DNA of 58,032 bases from Clostridiales bacterium. Its GTDB lineage: Bacteria; Bacillota; Clostridia; Peptostreptococcales; NVVX01. Positions 25,266-33,291 of the stretch are shown here, piece after piece; the first letter of the stretch is position 1, and each line of letters starts with the position of its first letter. Below the pieces are notes generated by a model, which was not told the origin of the DNA, ran no database searches, and saw only the letters and a program-made list of their open reading frames with translations. The translations under genes were made by a program, and so were the position numbers. Where the stretch lies: NCBI GenBank assembly GCA_021129775.1, contig JAJOKP010000095.1:1-58032 (forward strand), in the 5' to 3' direction.

Positions 25266-25472
25266 GTTACAGTTCAGAGGATACTCTACCGCTGTCGCCC
25301 TGAGCGAGCTTTTGCGAGTCGAACGGGTCTCTACTACGGTCAAAGCAATTTCATATATAAGTAACCATCCTTGTAGCAATTCTTTTTTTCGTGTTTGTCC
25401 ATTTCGAGACCCATTCGACTCACTGCGTTCGCTCAGGGTGACAACAAGTGGATATCCTCTGAACAGTAATCA
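25266..25472. repeat. Composite inverted repeat of the CACCCTGAGCGA family
   Basis: The left arm (25266-25333) and right arm (25403-25472) are about 70 bases each and imperfect inverted copies. Both hold GTTCAGAGGATA, GCCCTGAGCGA or CACCCTGAGCGA, and GAGTCGAA(C/T)GGGTCTC. About 70 unrelated bases separate them. Related single copies occur at 33082-33164 and 50501-50558. The 378-base gap from 25180 to 25557 holds this element and a promoter and no gene. Confidence 0.8.
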
Positions 25473-25473
25473 C

Positions 25474-25540
25474 TTTTAAGTCAATAAAAATAAAAAATAT
25501 TTGATTTTTATTGACTTAAAAACAATATTCGCAGTATAAT
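25474..25540 (+). promoter_or_regulatory. Promoter with an 18-base palindromic operator before the DUF4143 ATPase gene
   Basis: TTTTAAGTCAATAAAAAT (25474-25491) and its exact inverse (25504-25521) flank 12 bases. The -35 TTGACT (25511-25516) lies inside the right arm, and TATAAT follows at 25535-25540 after an 18-base spacer. This layout suits a repressor that covers the -35. Confidence 0.75.
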
Positions 25541-25557
25541 AGACTTGAGGTGTTGGT

Positions 25558-26859
25558 ATGAAAAGAAAAATTATGAACAGGATAGTAAAATGGAAGAATA
25601 AAAAGGATAGAATGCCACTAATAATTCACGGTGCAAGACAAGTTGGGAAAACATATATTATAGATGAATTTGGAAGAGAAAATTATGAAAATATAATATA
25701 TGTGAATTTTGAAACGAATGAAGATATTGTAAAAGATTTTGAGACTAGAATAACACCAAACTTTTTGATTGGTAGGATGGAATTATTTTTTGGCAAAAAA
25801 ATCAAGAAGGGAAAAACATTAATATTTTTTGATGAAATACAGGCTTGCGAAAGAGCATTAACATCGTTAAAGTACTTTTGTGAAGAGGCACCAGATTACC
25901 ATGTAATTGCAGCAGGAAGTTTGCTTGGAGTTACTATTGATAGAAAAAAGTCTTCTTTTCCAGTAGGCAAAGTGGATATGATGACATTATATCCAATGGA
26001 TTTTGAAGAGTTTCTGTGGTCTCTAGATAGAGAGAGTTTGGCAAAAGAGATAAGAAAATGCTATAGCAAAAATGACGAGATGTCACCAGCAATTCATAGC
26101 TTATGTTTGGAATTATTTAAGACTTACTTGATAGTAGGTGGAATGCCAAATGTTATTAAAAAGTATGGTGAAGATGAAAGAGTAATAGATGTATCTGGTA
26201 TAAAAGCTGGTATTTTAGATAGTTATATTGCGGATATGTTTAAATATACATCGCGAAACGAAGCGACAAAGGTTATAGGGGCGTACGATTCTATACCTTC
26301 CCAATTAGCGAAAGAGAATAAAAAGTTTCAGTATAAAGTAGTGCAAAAAGGTGGGACAGCAACAATTTTTGGAGCTTCGCTAGCATGGCTTGAGTCTGCT
26401 GGGGTCGTACTTAAATGTCATAAAATAGAACACGGATATATGCCGCCAAGAGCATATAGAGATTTGTCCAGTTTTAAAATATACATGAGTGATATAGGAT
26501 TGCTTACATTAAAATCTAAAGTATCACTGCATAGCATAATGTTAGGAGAGACAAACAGGTTTACTTTTATGGGGGCTTTGGTTGAAAACTATGTAGCACA
26601 AGTACTGTCAACTAATGGTTTCGATTTGCATTATTGGACATCAAAAGACACAGCAGAAATAGATTTCATAATACAAACTGAGGACTTGATAATCCCAATA
26701 GAAGTAAAGGCAGGAATCAACACTAGGTCAAGGAGTCTAAATGTATATAAGAAAAAATACAATCCAAAATACTCAATAAGAATATCAGCAAAAAACTTTG
26801 GTTGCGAAAACGAAATAAAATCAGTTCCGTTATACGCAGTGTTTTGTATAGAGGAATGA
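25558..26859 (+). CDS. AAA+ ATPase with C-terminal DUF4143 domain
   Basis: 433 residues. N-terminal AAA domain with Walker A IIHGARQVGKTYIIDEF and Walker B TLIFFDEIQACERAL, then VIAAGSLLG. The C-terminal DUF4143 region has ENYVAQVL ... YWTSKDTAEIDFIIQ and IPIEVKAG, a PD-(D/E)XK-like core with D and E-x-K. GAGGTGTTGGT precedes the ATG. Like the DUF234 ATPase upstream, this family is common in variable genome regions and its function is unproven. Both genes have their own palindromic promoters, so they appear to be independently regulated units. Confidence 0.9.
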   Translation: MKRKIMNRIVKWKNKKDRMPLIIHGARQVGKTYIIDEFGRENYENIIYVNFETNEDIVKDFETRITPNFLIGRMELFFGKKIKKGKTLIFFDEIQACERALTSLKYFCEEAPDYHVIAAGSLLGVTIDRKKSSFPVGKVDMMTLYPMDFEEFLWSLDRESLAKEIRKCYSKNDEMSPAIHSLCLELFKTYLIVGGMPNVIKKYGEDERVIDVSGIKAGILDSYIADMFKYTSRNEATKVIGAYDSIPSQLAKENKKFQYKVVQKGGTATIFGASLAWLESAGVVLKCHKIEHGYMPPRAYRDLSSFKIYMSDIGLLTLKSKVSLHSIMLGETNRFTFMGALVENYVAQVLSTNGFDLHYWTSKDTAEIDFIIQTEDLIIPIEVKAGINTRSRSLNVYKKKYNPKYSIRISAKNFGCENEIKSVPLYAVFCIEE

Positions 26860-26993
26860 CAAGAGGTATTTGTTTGCGGAGGCAGCTGTTTTTTAAGGGA
26901 AATTATGTGTGCGTAGAAATAGAATACTCATGTGTACGTTATGGTATTAATCGAACTATGTTTTACGGGAGAGTAGCGAAGGAGTTGAACAAT

Positions 26994-28211
26994 GTGAAAT
27001 ACAGAAAAGTACCAAAAAACGGCGACAAATTATCGATACTTGGATATGGCACAATGCGATTTCCTGCTAAGAATGGGCGGATTATTGAACAAAAAGCTAT
27101 AGCTCAACTAAGGGGGGCGATAGATAGAGGATTAAATTACATAGATACAGCCTACCCATATCATGCAGGCGCAAGTGAGGTTTTGATAGGAAAAGCATTA
27201 AAAGACGGCTATCGTGAGAAAGTAAAAATAGCTACAAAGCTTCCGCCTTGGTCAGTTAAAAAAGCAGAAGATATGGAAATGATATTAAATGATCAATTAA
27301 ACAAGTTACAAGTAGACTGTATTGATTATTATTTGCTACACGCACTAAATGATGTCAATTGGAAGCGACTTCTCGAATTTGGTGTATTCGATTTTCTAGA
27401 AGAGCAGAAGAAAAAAGGCAAAATCATTAATATAGGGTTTTCATTTCACGGAGACAAAGATACATTTAAGGAGATTATTGATGCATACGATTGGGTCTTT
27501 TGCATGATACAATATAATTTTTTAGACGAAAATTACCAAGCAGGCAGAGGGGGGCTAGAGTATGCGTATGATAAAGATATAGCGGTAATGGTGATGGAAC
27601 CGCTAAGAGGTGGTACATTAGCAAATGGTATTCCCGAAAAGATACAAGCAAAATATGATAAAGCCCAAATTAAGCGAAGTCCTGCTGAGTGGGCCTTGAG
27701 GTGGATATGGAATCATAAAGAAGTAACCTTACTACTCTCAGGAATGACTGAAGATGCTCATATTGATGAAAACCTAAAAATTGCATCAGAAGTAGAAAAG
27801 GATTCAATGGCAAAGGGAGAGCTAAAAACAATTGATGAAGTGAAAAAAATGTATGAGGATATGAAAAAGGTTCCCTGTACTAGTTGTAGATACTGTATTC
27901 CTTGCCCGTTTGGCGTAGACATACCAAGGTGTTTTGAACTTTTCAACGCTAAAAATACTATGAGGGTAAGCAAAGCAAAAAAGTTTTATTGGTTTCAGCT
28001 TGGGGGCATTACCAGTAAAAAAGCTTATGCCTCGCTGTGCAGAGATTGTGGTGTGTGCGTGCCAAAATGCCCGCAAAATATTGATATTCCAAAAGAGCTT
28101 TTTATGGTATCAAAAGAAATGGAAGGATTCACTATGAAGATTGCTGTGTTTGGAGCAAATATTTTTTTTGCTTTTCAAAGAAAACTTGCGATTTGGAGAA
28201 AACGCAAGTAA
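26994..28211 (+). CDS. Aldo/keto reductase with C-terminal ferredoxin-like iron-sulfur domain
   Basis: 405 residues from a GTG at 26994, chosen because AAGGAG lies 11 bases upstream and the conserved KLSILGYGTMRFP follows. The open frame extends to 26802 but overlaps the previous gene without family character. The aldo/keto reductase barrel shows YIDTAYPYH with the catalytic Asp and Tyr and IDYYLLHALN. The C-terminus has CTSCRYCIPCPFGVDIP and CRDCGVCVPKCPQNIDIP, two 4Fe-4S-type motifs. Such fusions occur in anaerobes and probably exchange electrons with ferredoxin. The substrate is unknown. Confidence 0.9.
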   Translation: MKYRKVPKNGDKLSILGYGTMRFPAKNGRIIEQKAIAQLRGAIDRGLNYIDTAYPYHAGASEVLIGKALKDGYREKVKIATKLPPWSVKKAEDMEMILNDQLNKLQVDCIDYYLLHALNDVNWKRLLEFGVFDFLEEQKKKGKIINIGFSFHGDKDTFKEIIDAYDWVFCMIQYNFLDENYQAGRGGLEYAYDKDIAVMVMEPLRGGTLANGIPEKIQAKYDKAQIKRSPAEWALRWIWNHKEVTLLLSGMTEDAHIDENLKIASEVEKDSMAKGELKTIDEVKKMYEDMKKVPCTSCRYCIPCPFGVDIPRCFELFNAKNTMRVSKAKKFYWFQLGGITSKKAYASLCRDCGVCVPKCPQNIDIPKELFMVSKEMEGFTMKIAVFGANIFFAFQRKLAIWRKRK

Positions 28212-28221
28212 AGACCATGGG

Positions 28222-28294
28222 GAGGGCTCTTGTGGTTTTCTGGGTGTTTTCTTGCTTTAAAACCACAAAAGACTTCCTCGTGGCTCACGGACGG
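28222..28294. terminator. Inverted repeat between convergent genes, probable bidirectional terminator
   Basis: The left arm, ending CTTGTGGTTTT near 28245, pairs imperfectly with a right arm starting AAAACCACAAAAG near 28271 and ending in CCTC. It lies between the convergent aldo/keto reductase and argJ genes. The T runs expected of a strong intrinsic terminator are short. Confidence 0.45.
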
Positions 28295-28337
28295 CGGGCT
28301 TTTGTGCATGCCGTTTCGCTCGTTATCTACTGATTTT

Positions 28338-29552
28338 CTATGATCTGTATGAAGTGTTGATTTTTACGTACTCATGCGTTAAATCGCAGCCCCATGCCTG
28401 TGCCGTACTTTTCCCGCTGTTCATATTAATGAGAATTTGTATAGTTGGTTCATCAAGGACTTCTAATGCAAGCTCTTCATCGAATACGATCCCCTTACCT
28501 TGGTCGAAGACTTTCACATAACCTCCGTCACTTTTGAACGCTACATCGACTTTATTCAAGTCAAAATCAACTCCAGAGTAGCCCATAGCACAGACAATTC
28601 GTCCCCAGTTGGCATCTCTGCCGAAAAAAGCTGCTTTGACGAGGCTAGATGAGACAACTGCTTTAGCACATTTGACTGCTACCTCGTCATTTAGCCCGCC
28701 AGTCAGGTTTACCTCTAAAAGTTTAGTAGCGCCTTCGCCGTCCTTTGCAATCATCTTTGCAAGATGAATCATCAGTTTTGTCAAAGCGTTATTAAACTGA
28801 AGAAAATTACGGTCTGTTTCTGTTAAAAGTGCATGATTTGCTGATCCATTAGCGAGGACAGAAACCATATCATTAGTACTTGTATCGCCATCAACGCTAA
28901 TCATGTTAAACGATTTGCTAGTTGCTTCAGAAACTGCTTTTTGTAGTAAAGGTTTTGCAATGTTTGCATCAGTAATGAAAAAACCAAGCATTGTTGCCAT
29001 GTTAGGGTGAATCATTCCTGAGCCTTTAGCCATTCCGCTGATTGTAACCTGTGTGTTATTGATATCAAAAACTATTGAAGCTTTCTTTTCAAAAGTATCC
29101 GTTGTTAAAATTGCTTCTGCTGCAGAATCAAATCCTTTGTTAGATAATTTCGCGACACATTTTGGTATTGCGTTTACAATATTACCTATAGGAAGTTGGA
29201 CGCCAATAATCCCTGTTGAGGCAACGATTACTTCTGACGGTTCGATTTTTAAATGCTTTGCTGCTACTTCTGTCATAAGTTTTGTATTTTCAAGACCAGC
29301 ATCGCCTGTACAGGCGTTTGCATTTCCACTATTAACAATGAATGCTCGAGTGTTTGTAGACTGTGCGTTATTCTTGCTAATCAAGATAGGAGCAGCACAA
29401 GCAACGTTCTGAGTGAAAACATTTCCAGAAACGGAAGGGTTTTCGCTGTAGAGAATCATAAGATCTTTTTTTTGAGTATTTTTTCTAATTCCACCATGTA
29501 TACCAAAAGCTTTGAAACCATCAATGGGCATAAATTCGTTAGTTATTTTCAT
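28338..29552 (-). CDS. argJ: Bifunctional glutamate N-acetyltransferase/ornithine acetyltransferase
   Basis: 404 residues. ArgJ transfers acetyl from N-acetylornithine to glutamate, recycling the acetyl group in arginine synthesis; some members also use acetyl-CoA. The autocleavage site is in KGSGMIHPNMATMLGFF, where the Thr becomes the N-terminal nucleophile of the beta chain. Also visible are ISVDGDTSTND and FGRDANWGRI. GGAGGAATATTC precedes the ATG. It follows argC on the reverse strand after 138 bases, and the two form a small operon divergent from argBD. Confidence 0.95.
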   Translation of the reverse strand: MKITNEFMPIDGFKAFGIHGGIRKNTQKKDLMILYSENPSVSGNVFTQNVACAAPILISKNNAQSTNTRAFIVNSGNANACTGDAGLENTKLMTEVAAKHLKIEPSEVIVASTGIIGVQLPIGNIVNAIPKCVAKLSNKGFDSAAEAILTTDTFEKKASIVFDINNTQVTISGMAKGSGMIHPNMATMLGFFITDANIAKPLLQKAVSEATSKSFNMISVDGDTSTNDMVSVLANGSANHALLTETDRNFLQFNNALTKLMIHLAKMIAKDGEGATKLLEVNLTGGLNDEVAVKCAKAVVSSSLVKAAFFGRDANWGRIVCAMGYSGVDFDLNKVDVAFKSDGGYVKVFDQGKGIVFDEELALEVLDEPTIQILINMNSGKSTAQAWGCDLTHEYVKINTSYRS

Positions 29553-29690
29553 GAATATTCCTCCAAATTTTTTGATAATATCTCAAAATAGCGCGAGTGT
29601 GTATTCGTGAGATTTTATTTTTTAAAAGACTCGCACTTCAGTTCTCCTAGTTTTACTAGTAGGTATTTCTCTTGAATTTTGAAAAAAAAA

Positions 29691-30725
29691 TTACGGTAAG
29701 AACGATATTTGCGATAGTCCTAGTGTTTCATCAAAACCACACATGATATTCATATTATGAACAGCTTGGCTTGCTGCACCCTTCATTAAATTGTCGATGG
29801 CAGAAACGACAATAACGCGATTTGTTGAAGTATCAACTCTTAGTGAAATGTCGCAAAAATTTGTGTTTCTTACCCATCGTGTTTCGGGTAGTTCCTTTGA
29901 TATGCGAATAAATGGATGAGTAGAGTAAAAATTTTCATACATTTCAAATAGCTTGGCTTCGGTGTATGGTTGATTTAGCTTGGCATAGCATGTCGTTAAA
30001 ATGCCTCTATTCATAGGCACTAAATGTGGCGCAAACAAAACAGATACATCATCTTGATATAGATTTGATAACTCTTGTGCAATTTCGGGCGTGTGCCTGT
30101 GAGTAATAAGGCTGTACGCTTTGAGGGTCTCATTAGCTTCTCCATATAAAGTTGCCGTATTTAATGATCTACCTGCACCTGACACACCACTCTTTGCATC
30201 AATAATAATTGAAGTTGGATCAATTAATTTATCCTTTGCCAAAGGTGCAATAGATAAGATAGAAGCTGTAGGATAGCATCCTGGGTTAGCGATTAACTGA
30301 GCGGATGAGATATCAGCTTTGTGCAACTCAGGCAATCCGTAAACTGCAGCTTCAAGAAAATGCGGGGATGCATGCTCCAAATTGTACCATTTTTCGTAAG
30401 TAGATTGAGACTTCAGACGGTAATCTGCCCCAAAGTCAACGACTTTAATTCCGGCTTTCAAGAATTTAGGAATGATGTGCATGGATTTTCCGTGAGGAAT
30501 CGCAACAAAAATGATGTCTGTGGACGGAAGATACTCATCTACTTTATCTATAGAGATGAACTTTTTATTTATGCGATTTCTAAAGTTTTTGTAAACATCG
30601 GAGTATTCTTGATTAACATAACTGTTTGAAACAAGGAAATCAATTGTAACAGCAGGATGATTTGCCAATAGGGACACAAGTTGCTGGCCTGCATAACCAG
30701 TAGCGCCAATAATTCCAGTTTTCAT
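29691..30725 (-). CDS. argC: N-acetyl-gamma-glutamyl-phosphate reductase
   Basis: 344 residues. NADPH-dependent reduction of N-acetylglutamyl phosphate, third step of arginine synthesis. The N-terminal GATGYAGQQLVSLL binds NADPH, the active Cys is in ANPGCYPTA, and VSGAGRSLN and HRHTPEI follow, all typical of the family. AAGGAGACGC precedes the start. It is the first gene of argCJ, with its own promoter facing away from argB. Confidence 0.96.
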   Translation of the reverse strand: MKTGIIGATGYAGQQLVSLLANHPAVTIDFLVSNSYVNQEYSDVYKNFRNRINKKFISIDKVDEYLPSTDIIFVAIPHGKSMHIIPKFLKAGIKVVDFGADYRLKSQSTYEKWYNLEHASPHFLEAAVYGLPELHKADISSAQLIANPGCYPTASILSIAPLAKDKLIDPTSIIIDAKSGVSGAGRSLNTATLYGEANETLKAYSLITHRHTPEIAQELSNLYQDDVSVLFAPHLVPMNRGILTTCYAKLNQPYTEAKLFEMYENFYSTHPFIRISKELPETRWVRNTNFCDISLRVDTSTNRVIVVSAIDNLMKGAASQAVHNMNIMCGFDETLGLSQISFLP

Positions 30726-30779
30726 AATGCGTCTCCTTATTCGAAGTATTTGGTGATTATAGATGACAATTTACGAATA

Positions 30780-30808
30780 ATTATATACGACATCTATAGG
30801 AAAAGCAA
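30780..30808 (-). promoter_or_regulatory. Promoter of argCJ
   Basis: Read on the reverse strand, TTGCTT (30808-30803) and TATAAT (30785-30780) have a 17-base spacer. It is back to back with the argB promoter 18 bases away, so one arginine repressor could control both. An ARG-box-like AT-rich sequence around 30774-30790 fits such a site but is not decisive. Confidence 0.7.
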
Positions 30809-30825
30809 GTATTTTTCGAAAACTA

Positions 30826-31038
30826 TTGCATAAATATTATTTGGCGTGTATAATTATTTATTAAGGTGGCATCTCGAAATATCAATGAGTTTCCTAGCGA
30901 GCACAATAAATTAGATAACATCCATATATTTCTTGTTGTGTGAGTTAGCAGATACTAGTGAATTTGAGATTGATAAAACTCGAATAATCTACCAATGGAT
31001 AATTTCGGGAGTTTGCCATTATACAGGGAGGTGCCGAG
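30826..31038 (+). promoter_or_regulatory. Promoter and long leader of argBD
   Basis: TTGCAT (30826-30831) and TATAAT (30849-30854) have a 17-base spacer. The leader is about 180 bases. Its last part can fold: AAACTC near 30977 with GAGTTT near 31009, continued by an inner GAATAATC/GGATAATTTC stem with bulges, ending just before the ribosome site GGGAGG. I found no T-box sequence and no terminator T run. The 313-base gap between argC and argB holds these two promoters and this leader. Confidence 0.6.
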
Positions 31039-31926
31039 TTGATAAATTCTCAAAAACGTATACAGAATTTAATAGAATCTTTACCCTATATTATGGAGTT
31101 TAAGGGGAAGACGTTTGTTATAAAATTTGGTGGTAGCATAATGGAGAATGAAGTGCCCAAGAAAGCTTTTATTCAAGATATTGTTTTTATGGAACATTTA
31201 GGGATTAATATAGTGATTGTTCATGGTGGGGGATCTAGTATTTCAAAAAGACTGACTCGGTTAAATATAGAATCCCAATTTATTGATGGGCTACGCGTGA
31301 CCGACAAGGAAGTTATGCAGGAAGTTGAAATGGTTCTTTCAGGCATGATCAATAAAGAGCTTACCATGTGTCTCAACAATGCTGGCACAGGTGCGATAGG
31401 GATTAGCGGCAAGGATGGAAGTTTTATTCAAGCAAAAAAGAAAATACTGAAAAAAAACGGGAAAGAAATTGATCTCGGTTATGTTGGTGAGGTTGAGAAG
31501 GTTAATGAGCAGTTTTTACTGGATTTAATCGAAAAAGGATATTTGCCAGTTATTGCTCCGATTGGATTTGATAAGGGTGGGAACAGTTATAATATTAATG
31601 CCGACTATGCTGCATCCGCAGTAAGTGGGACTATTAGTGCAGAAAAACTGATTCTGCTTACTGATGTAGATGGATTATATTCGGACTTCGAGAATAAAGA
31701 CTCTTTACTTTCCAAGTTAACACTGAGCGAATGCGAGGAATTAATTGAGAGACAGATTATTCAAGGAGGCATGTTGCCAAAGCTTCAATGCGCGGTAGAA
31801 GCCATTAAAAAGGGGGCGCGTAGCGTTCATATGATTAATGGGTCACTCGAACATGGGTTGCTATTAGAAGTTTTTACAGCAGAAGGAATTGGAACAATGA
31901 TTAAGGGGCTGAAAACGAATGATTAA
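31039..31926 (+). CDS. argB: Acetylglutamate kinase
   Basis: 295 residues, TTG start behind GGGAGGTGCC. It phosphorylates N-acetylglutamate, second step of arginine synthesis. Motifs are FVIKFGGSIM, IVIVHGGGSSISKRL and the ATP-binding LILLTDVDGLY. An N-terminal extension of about 25 residues before the kinase core resembles the arginine-sensitive hexameric type, so feedback by arginine is possible. It overlaps argD by 8 bases. Confidence 0.95.
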   Translation: MINSQKRIQNLIESLPYIMEFKGKTFVIKFGGSIMENEVPKKAFIQDIVFMEHLGINIVIVHGGGSSISKRLTRLNIESQFIDGLRVTDKEVMQEVEMVLSGMINKELTMCLNNAGTGAIGISGKDGSFIQAKKKILKKNGKEIDLGYVGEVEKVNEQFLLDLIEKGYLPVIAPIGFDKGGNSYNINADYAASAVSGTISAEKLILLTDVDGLYSDFENKDSLLSKLTLSECEELIERQIIQGGMLPKLQCAVEAIKKGARSVHMINGSLEHGLLLEVFTAEGIGTMIKGLKTND

Positions 31927-33076
31927 AAATAAATTAATGAAAACTTACGCACGACCAGATGTAATATTCGAAAAAGGGGATGGTTCCTATCTTTATGATA
32001 AAGATCAAAACGCATATTTGGATTTCGTGGCAGGCGTTGCTGTTAATGCATTAGGTCATTGCAGTCCTGTCGTTACGGAGGCAATAGAGAAGCAGAGTAA
32101 ACAACTTATCCACCTTTCAAATCTATTTTGGACAGATGCTCAATTAGATTTAGCTGAGTTTTTAATCAACGAAAGTAATCATGAAGAAGTCTTTTTCGTC
32201 AATAGTGGAACAGAAGCGATAGAAACAGCTATTAAAATAGCGAGAAAGTATGGTAAGGGAGCAAATGAAAACAAAGGAGATATTTTATATCTGGAAAATT
32301 CATTTCATGGTCGTACAGTGGGAGCTTTGAGCTTAACAGGACAATTAAAATATCAAGCTGATTTTATGCCATTGATGGGTAAGGTGAAAATGGGAAAAGT
32401 AAACAGCATTGCAGATCTTGAAAGTAAAATTAGCGAAAATACATGCGCTCTCTTTTTAGAACCAATTCAAGCCGAAGGAGGAGTTGTTTCTTTAAATAGT
32501 GAATTTATTAAAGCGGCACGATCCTTATGTGATAAATACGAAGCATTGCTTGTATTTGACGAAGTGCAATGCGGGATTGGGAGAATAGGGACTTTCTACG
32601 CATATGAGAGTATTGGAGTAATCCCTGATATATTATGCTTAGCAAAAGGATTAGGCGGTGGTTTTCCAATAGGTGCAGTCTTGGCAAATAAAAAAGCCAA
32701 TGTTTTGGAGTTAGGAGATCACGGATGTACATTTGGTGGAAGTCCGTTAGCGTGTGCAACTTCTCACGCAGTTGTTTCGGTTGTAAAAGAACAAAGATTT
32801 TTAGATTCTGTAAAAGAAAAAGGGAAGTATATTAAAGATAAACTAGAAGCGGCATTGGAGGGGAACAATTCTTTTAAATCAGTTGAAGGAAAAGGTATGT
32901 TACTTGGACTTCACTTAAACATTGAGGCGAAAGCTATTGTAGAAGCGGCTTTTAAAGAAAAACTACTTATTATACGAGCTGGAGAAAAAGTCATTCGTAT
33001 TGTACCTGCTTTAAATATATCTAATAATGAAATAGACAAAGGGTTAGACATATTAATTAAGATCTTAAGAAAGTAA
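31919..33076 (+). CDS. argD: Acetylornithine aminotransferase
   Basis: 385 residues. PLP-dependent transamination of N-acetylglutamate semialdehyde to N-acetylornithine. Visible are FVNSGTEAIETAIKIARK, NSFHGRTVGALSLTG, VFDEVQCGIGR and the PLP lysine in LAKGLGGGFPIGA. The start lies inside argB, giving translational coupling. A repeat element and a terminator follow. argF and argGH are not in the window. Confidence 0.95.
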   Translation: MIKNKLMKTYARPDVIFEKGDGSYLYDKDQNAYLDFVAGVAVNALGHCSPVVTEAIEKQSKQLIHLSNLFWTDAQLDLAEFLINESNHEEVFFVNSGTEAIETAIKIARKYGKGANENKGDILYLENSFHGRTVGALSLTGQLKYQADFMPLMGKVKMGKVNSIADLESKISENTCALFLEPIQAEGGVVSLNSEFIKAARSLCDKYEALLVFDEVQCGIGRIGTFYAYESIGVIPDILCLAKGLGGGFPIGAVLANKKANVLELGDHGCTFGGSPLACATSHAVVSVVKEQRFLDSVKEKGKYIKDKLEAALEGNNSFKSVEGKGMLLGLHLNIEAKAIVEAAFKEKLLIIRAGEKVIRIVPALNISNNEIDKGLDILIKILRK

Positions 33077-33081
33077 ATTCA

Positions 33082-33164
33082 TACTGTTCAGAGGATACCC
33101 ATCTGCTGTCACCTTGAACGAGCTTTTGCTTGCCTGCGCGGTGCGCCAAGCAGGCGAGTCTCAA
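33082..33164. repeat. Single copy of the CACCCTGAGCGA repeat family with internal GC-rich palindrome
   Basis: TACTGTTCAGAGGATA and GCTGTCACCTTGAACGAGC match the arms at 25266-25472. In this copy the middle is GCCTGCGCGGTGCGCCAAGC, a GC-rich palindrome absent from the others, followed by GCGAGTCTCAAC. It lies between argD and its terminator. Confidence 0.7.
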
Positions 33165-33191
33165 CTCCTGCCACGAGAAGGTACTTCAAAG

Positions 33192-33230
33192 CTATTCGCC
33201 TAAAATCTTCGCCTTTAGACGAATAGTTTT
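33192..33230 (+). terminator. Terminator after argD
   Basis: CTATTCG-c-CTAAA (33192-33204) pairs with TTTAG-a-CGAATAG (33214-33226), followed by TTTT. Confidence 0.75.
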
Positions 33231-33239
33231 AGTATGGGA

Positions 33240-33268
33240 TTGACTTAAGGTAATAAATAGAGTATTAT
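33240..33268 (+). promoter_or_regulatory. Promoter of tilS
   Basis: TTGACT (33240-33245) and TATTAT (33263-33268) have a 17-base spacer, and the tilS start follows 24 bases later. It has the same hexamers as the promoter repeat at 59 and 1748 but no wider similarity. Confidence 0.75.
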
Positions 33269-33291
33269 TCAAGTGAGGCGAGGAATGATAT

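Noticed and set aside
26802-26993. N-terminal extension of the aldo/keto reductase
   Set aside because: It overlaps the end of the DUF4143 ATPase gene, has no ribosome site, and the conserved family sequence starts only after the GTG at 26994.
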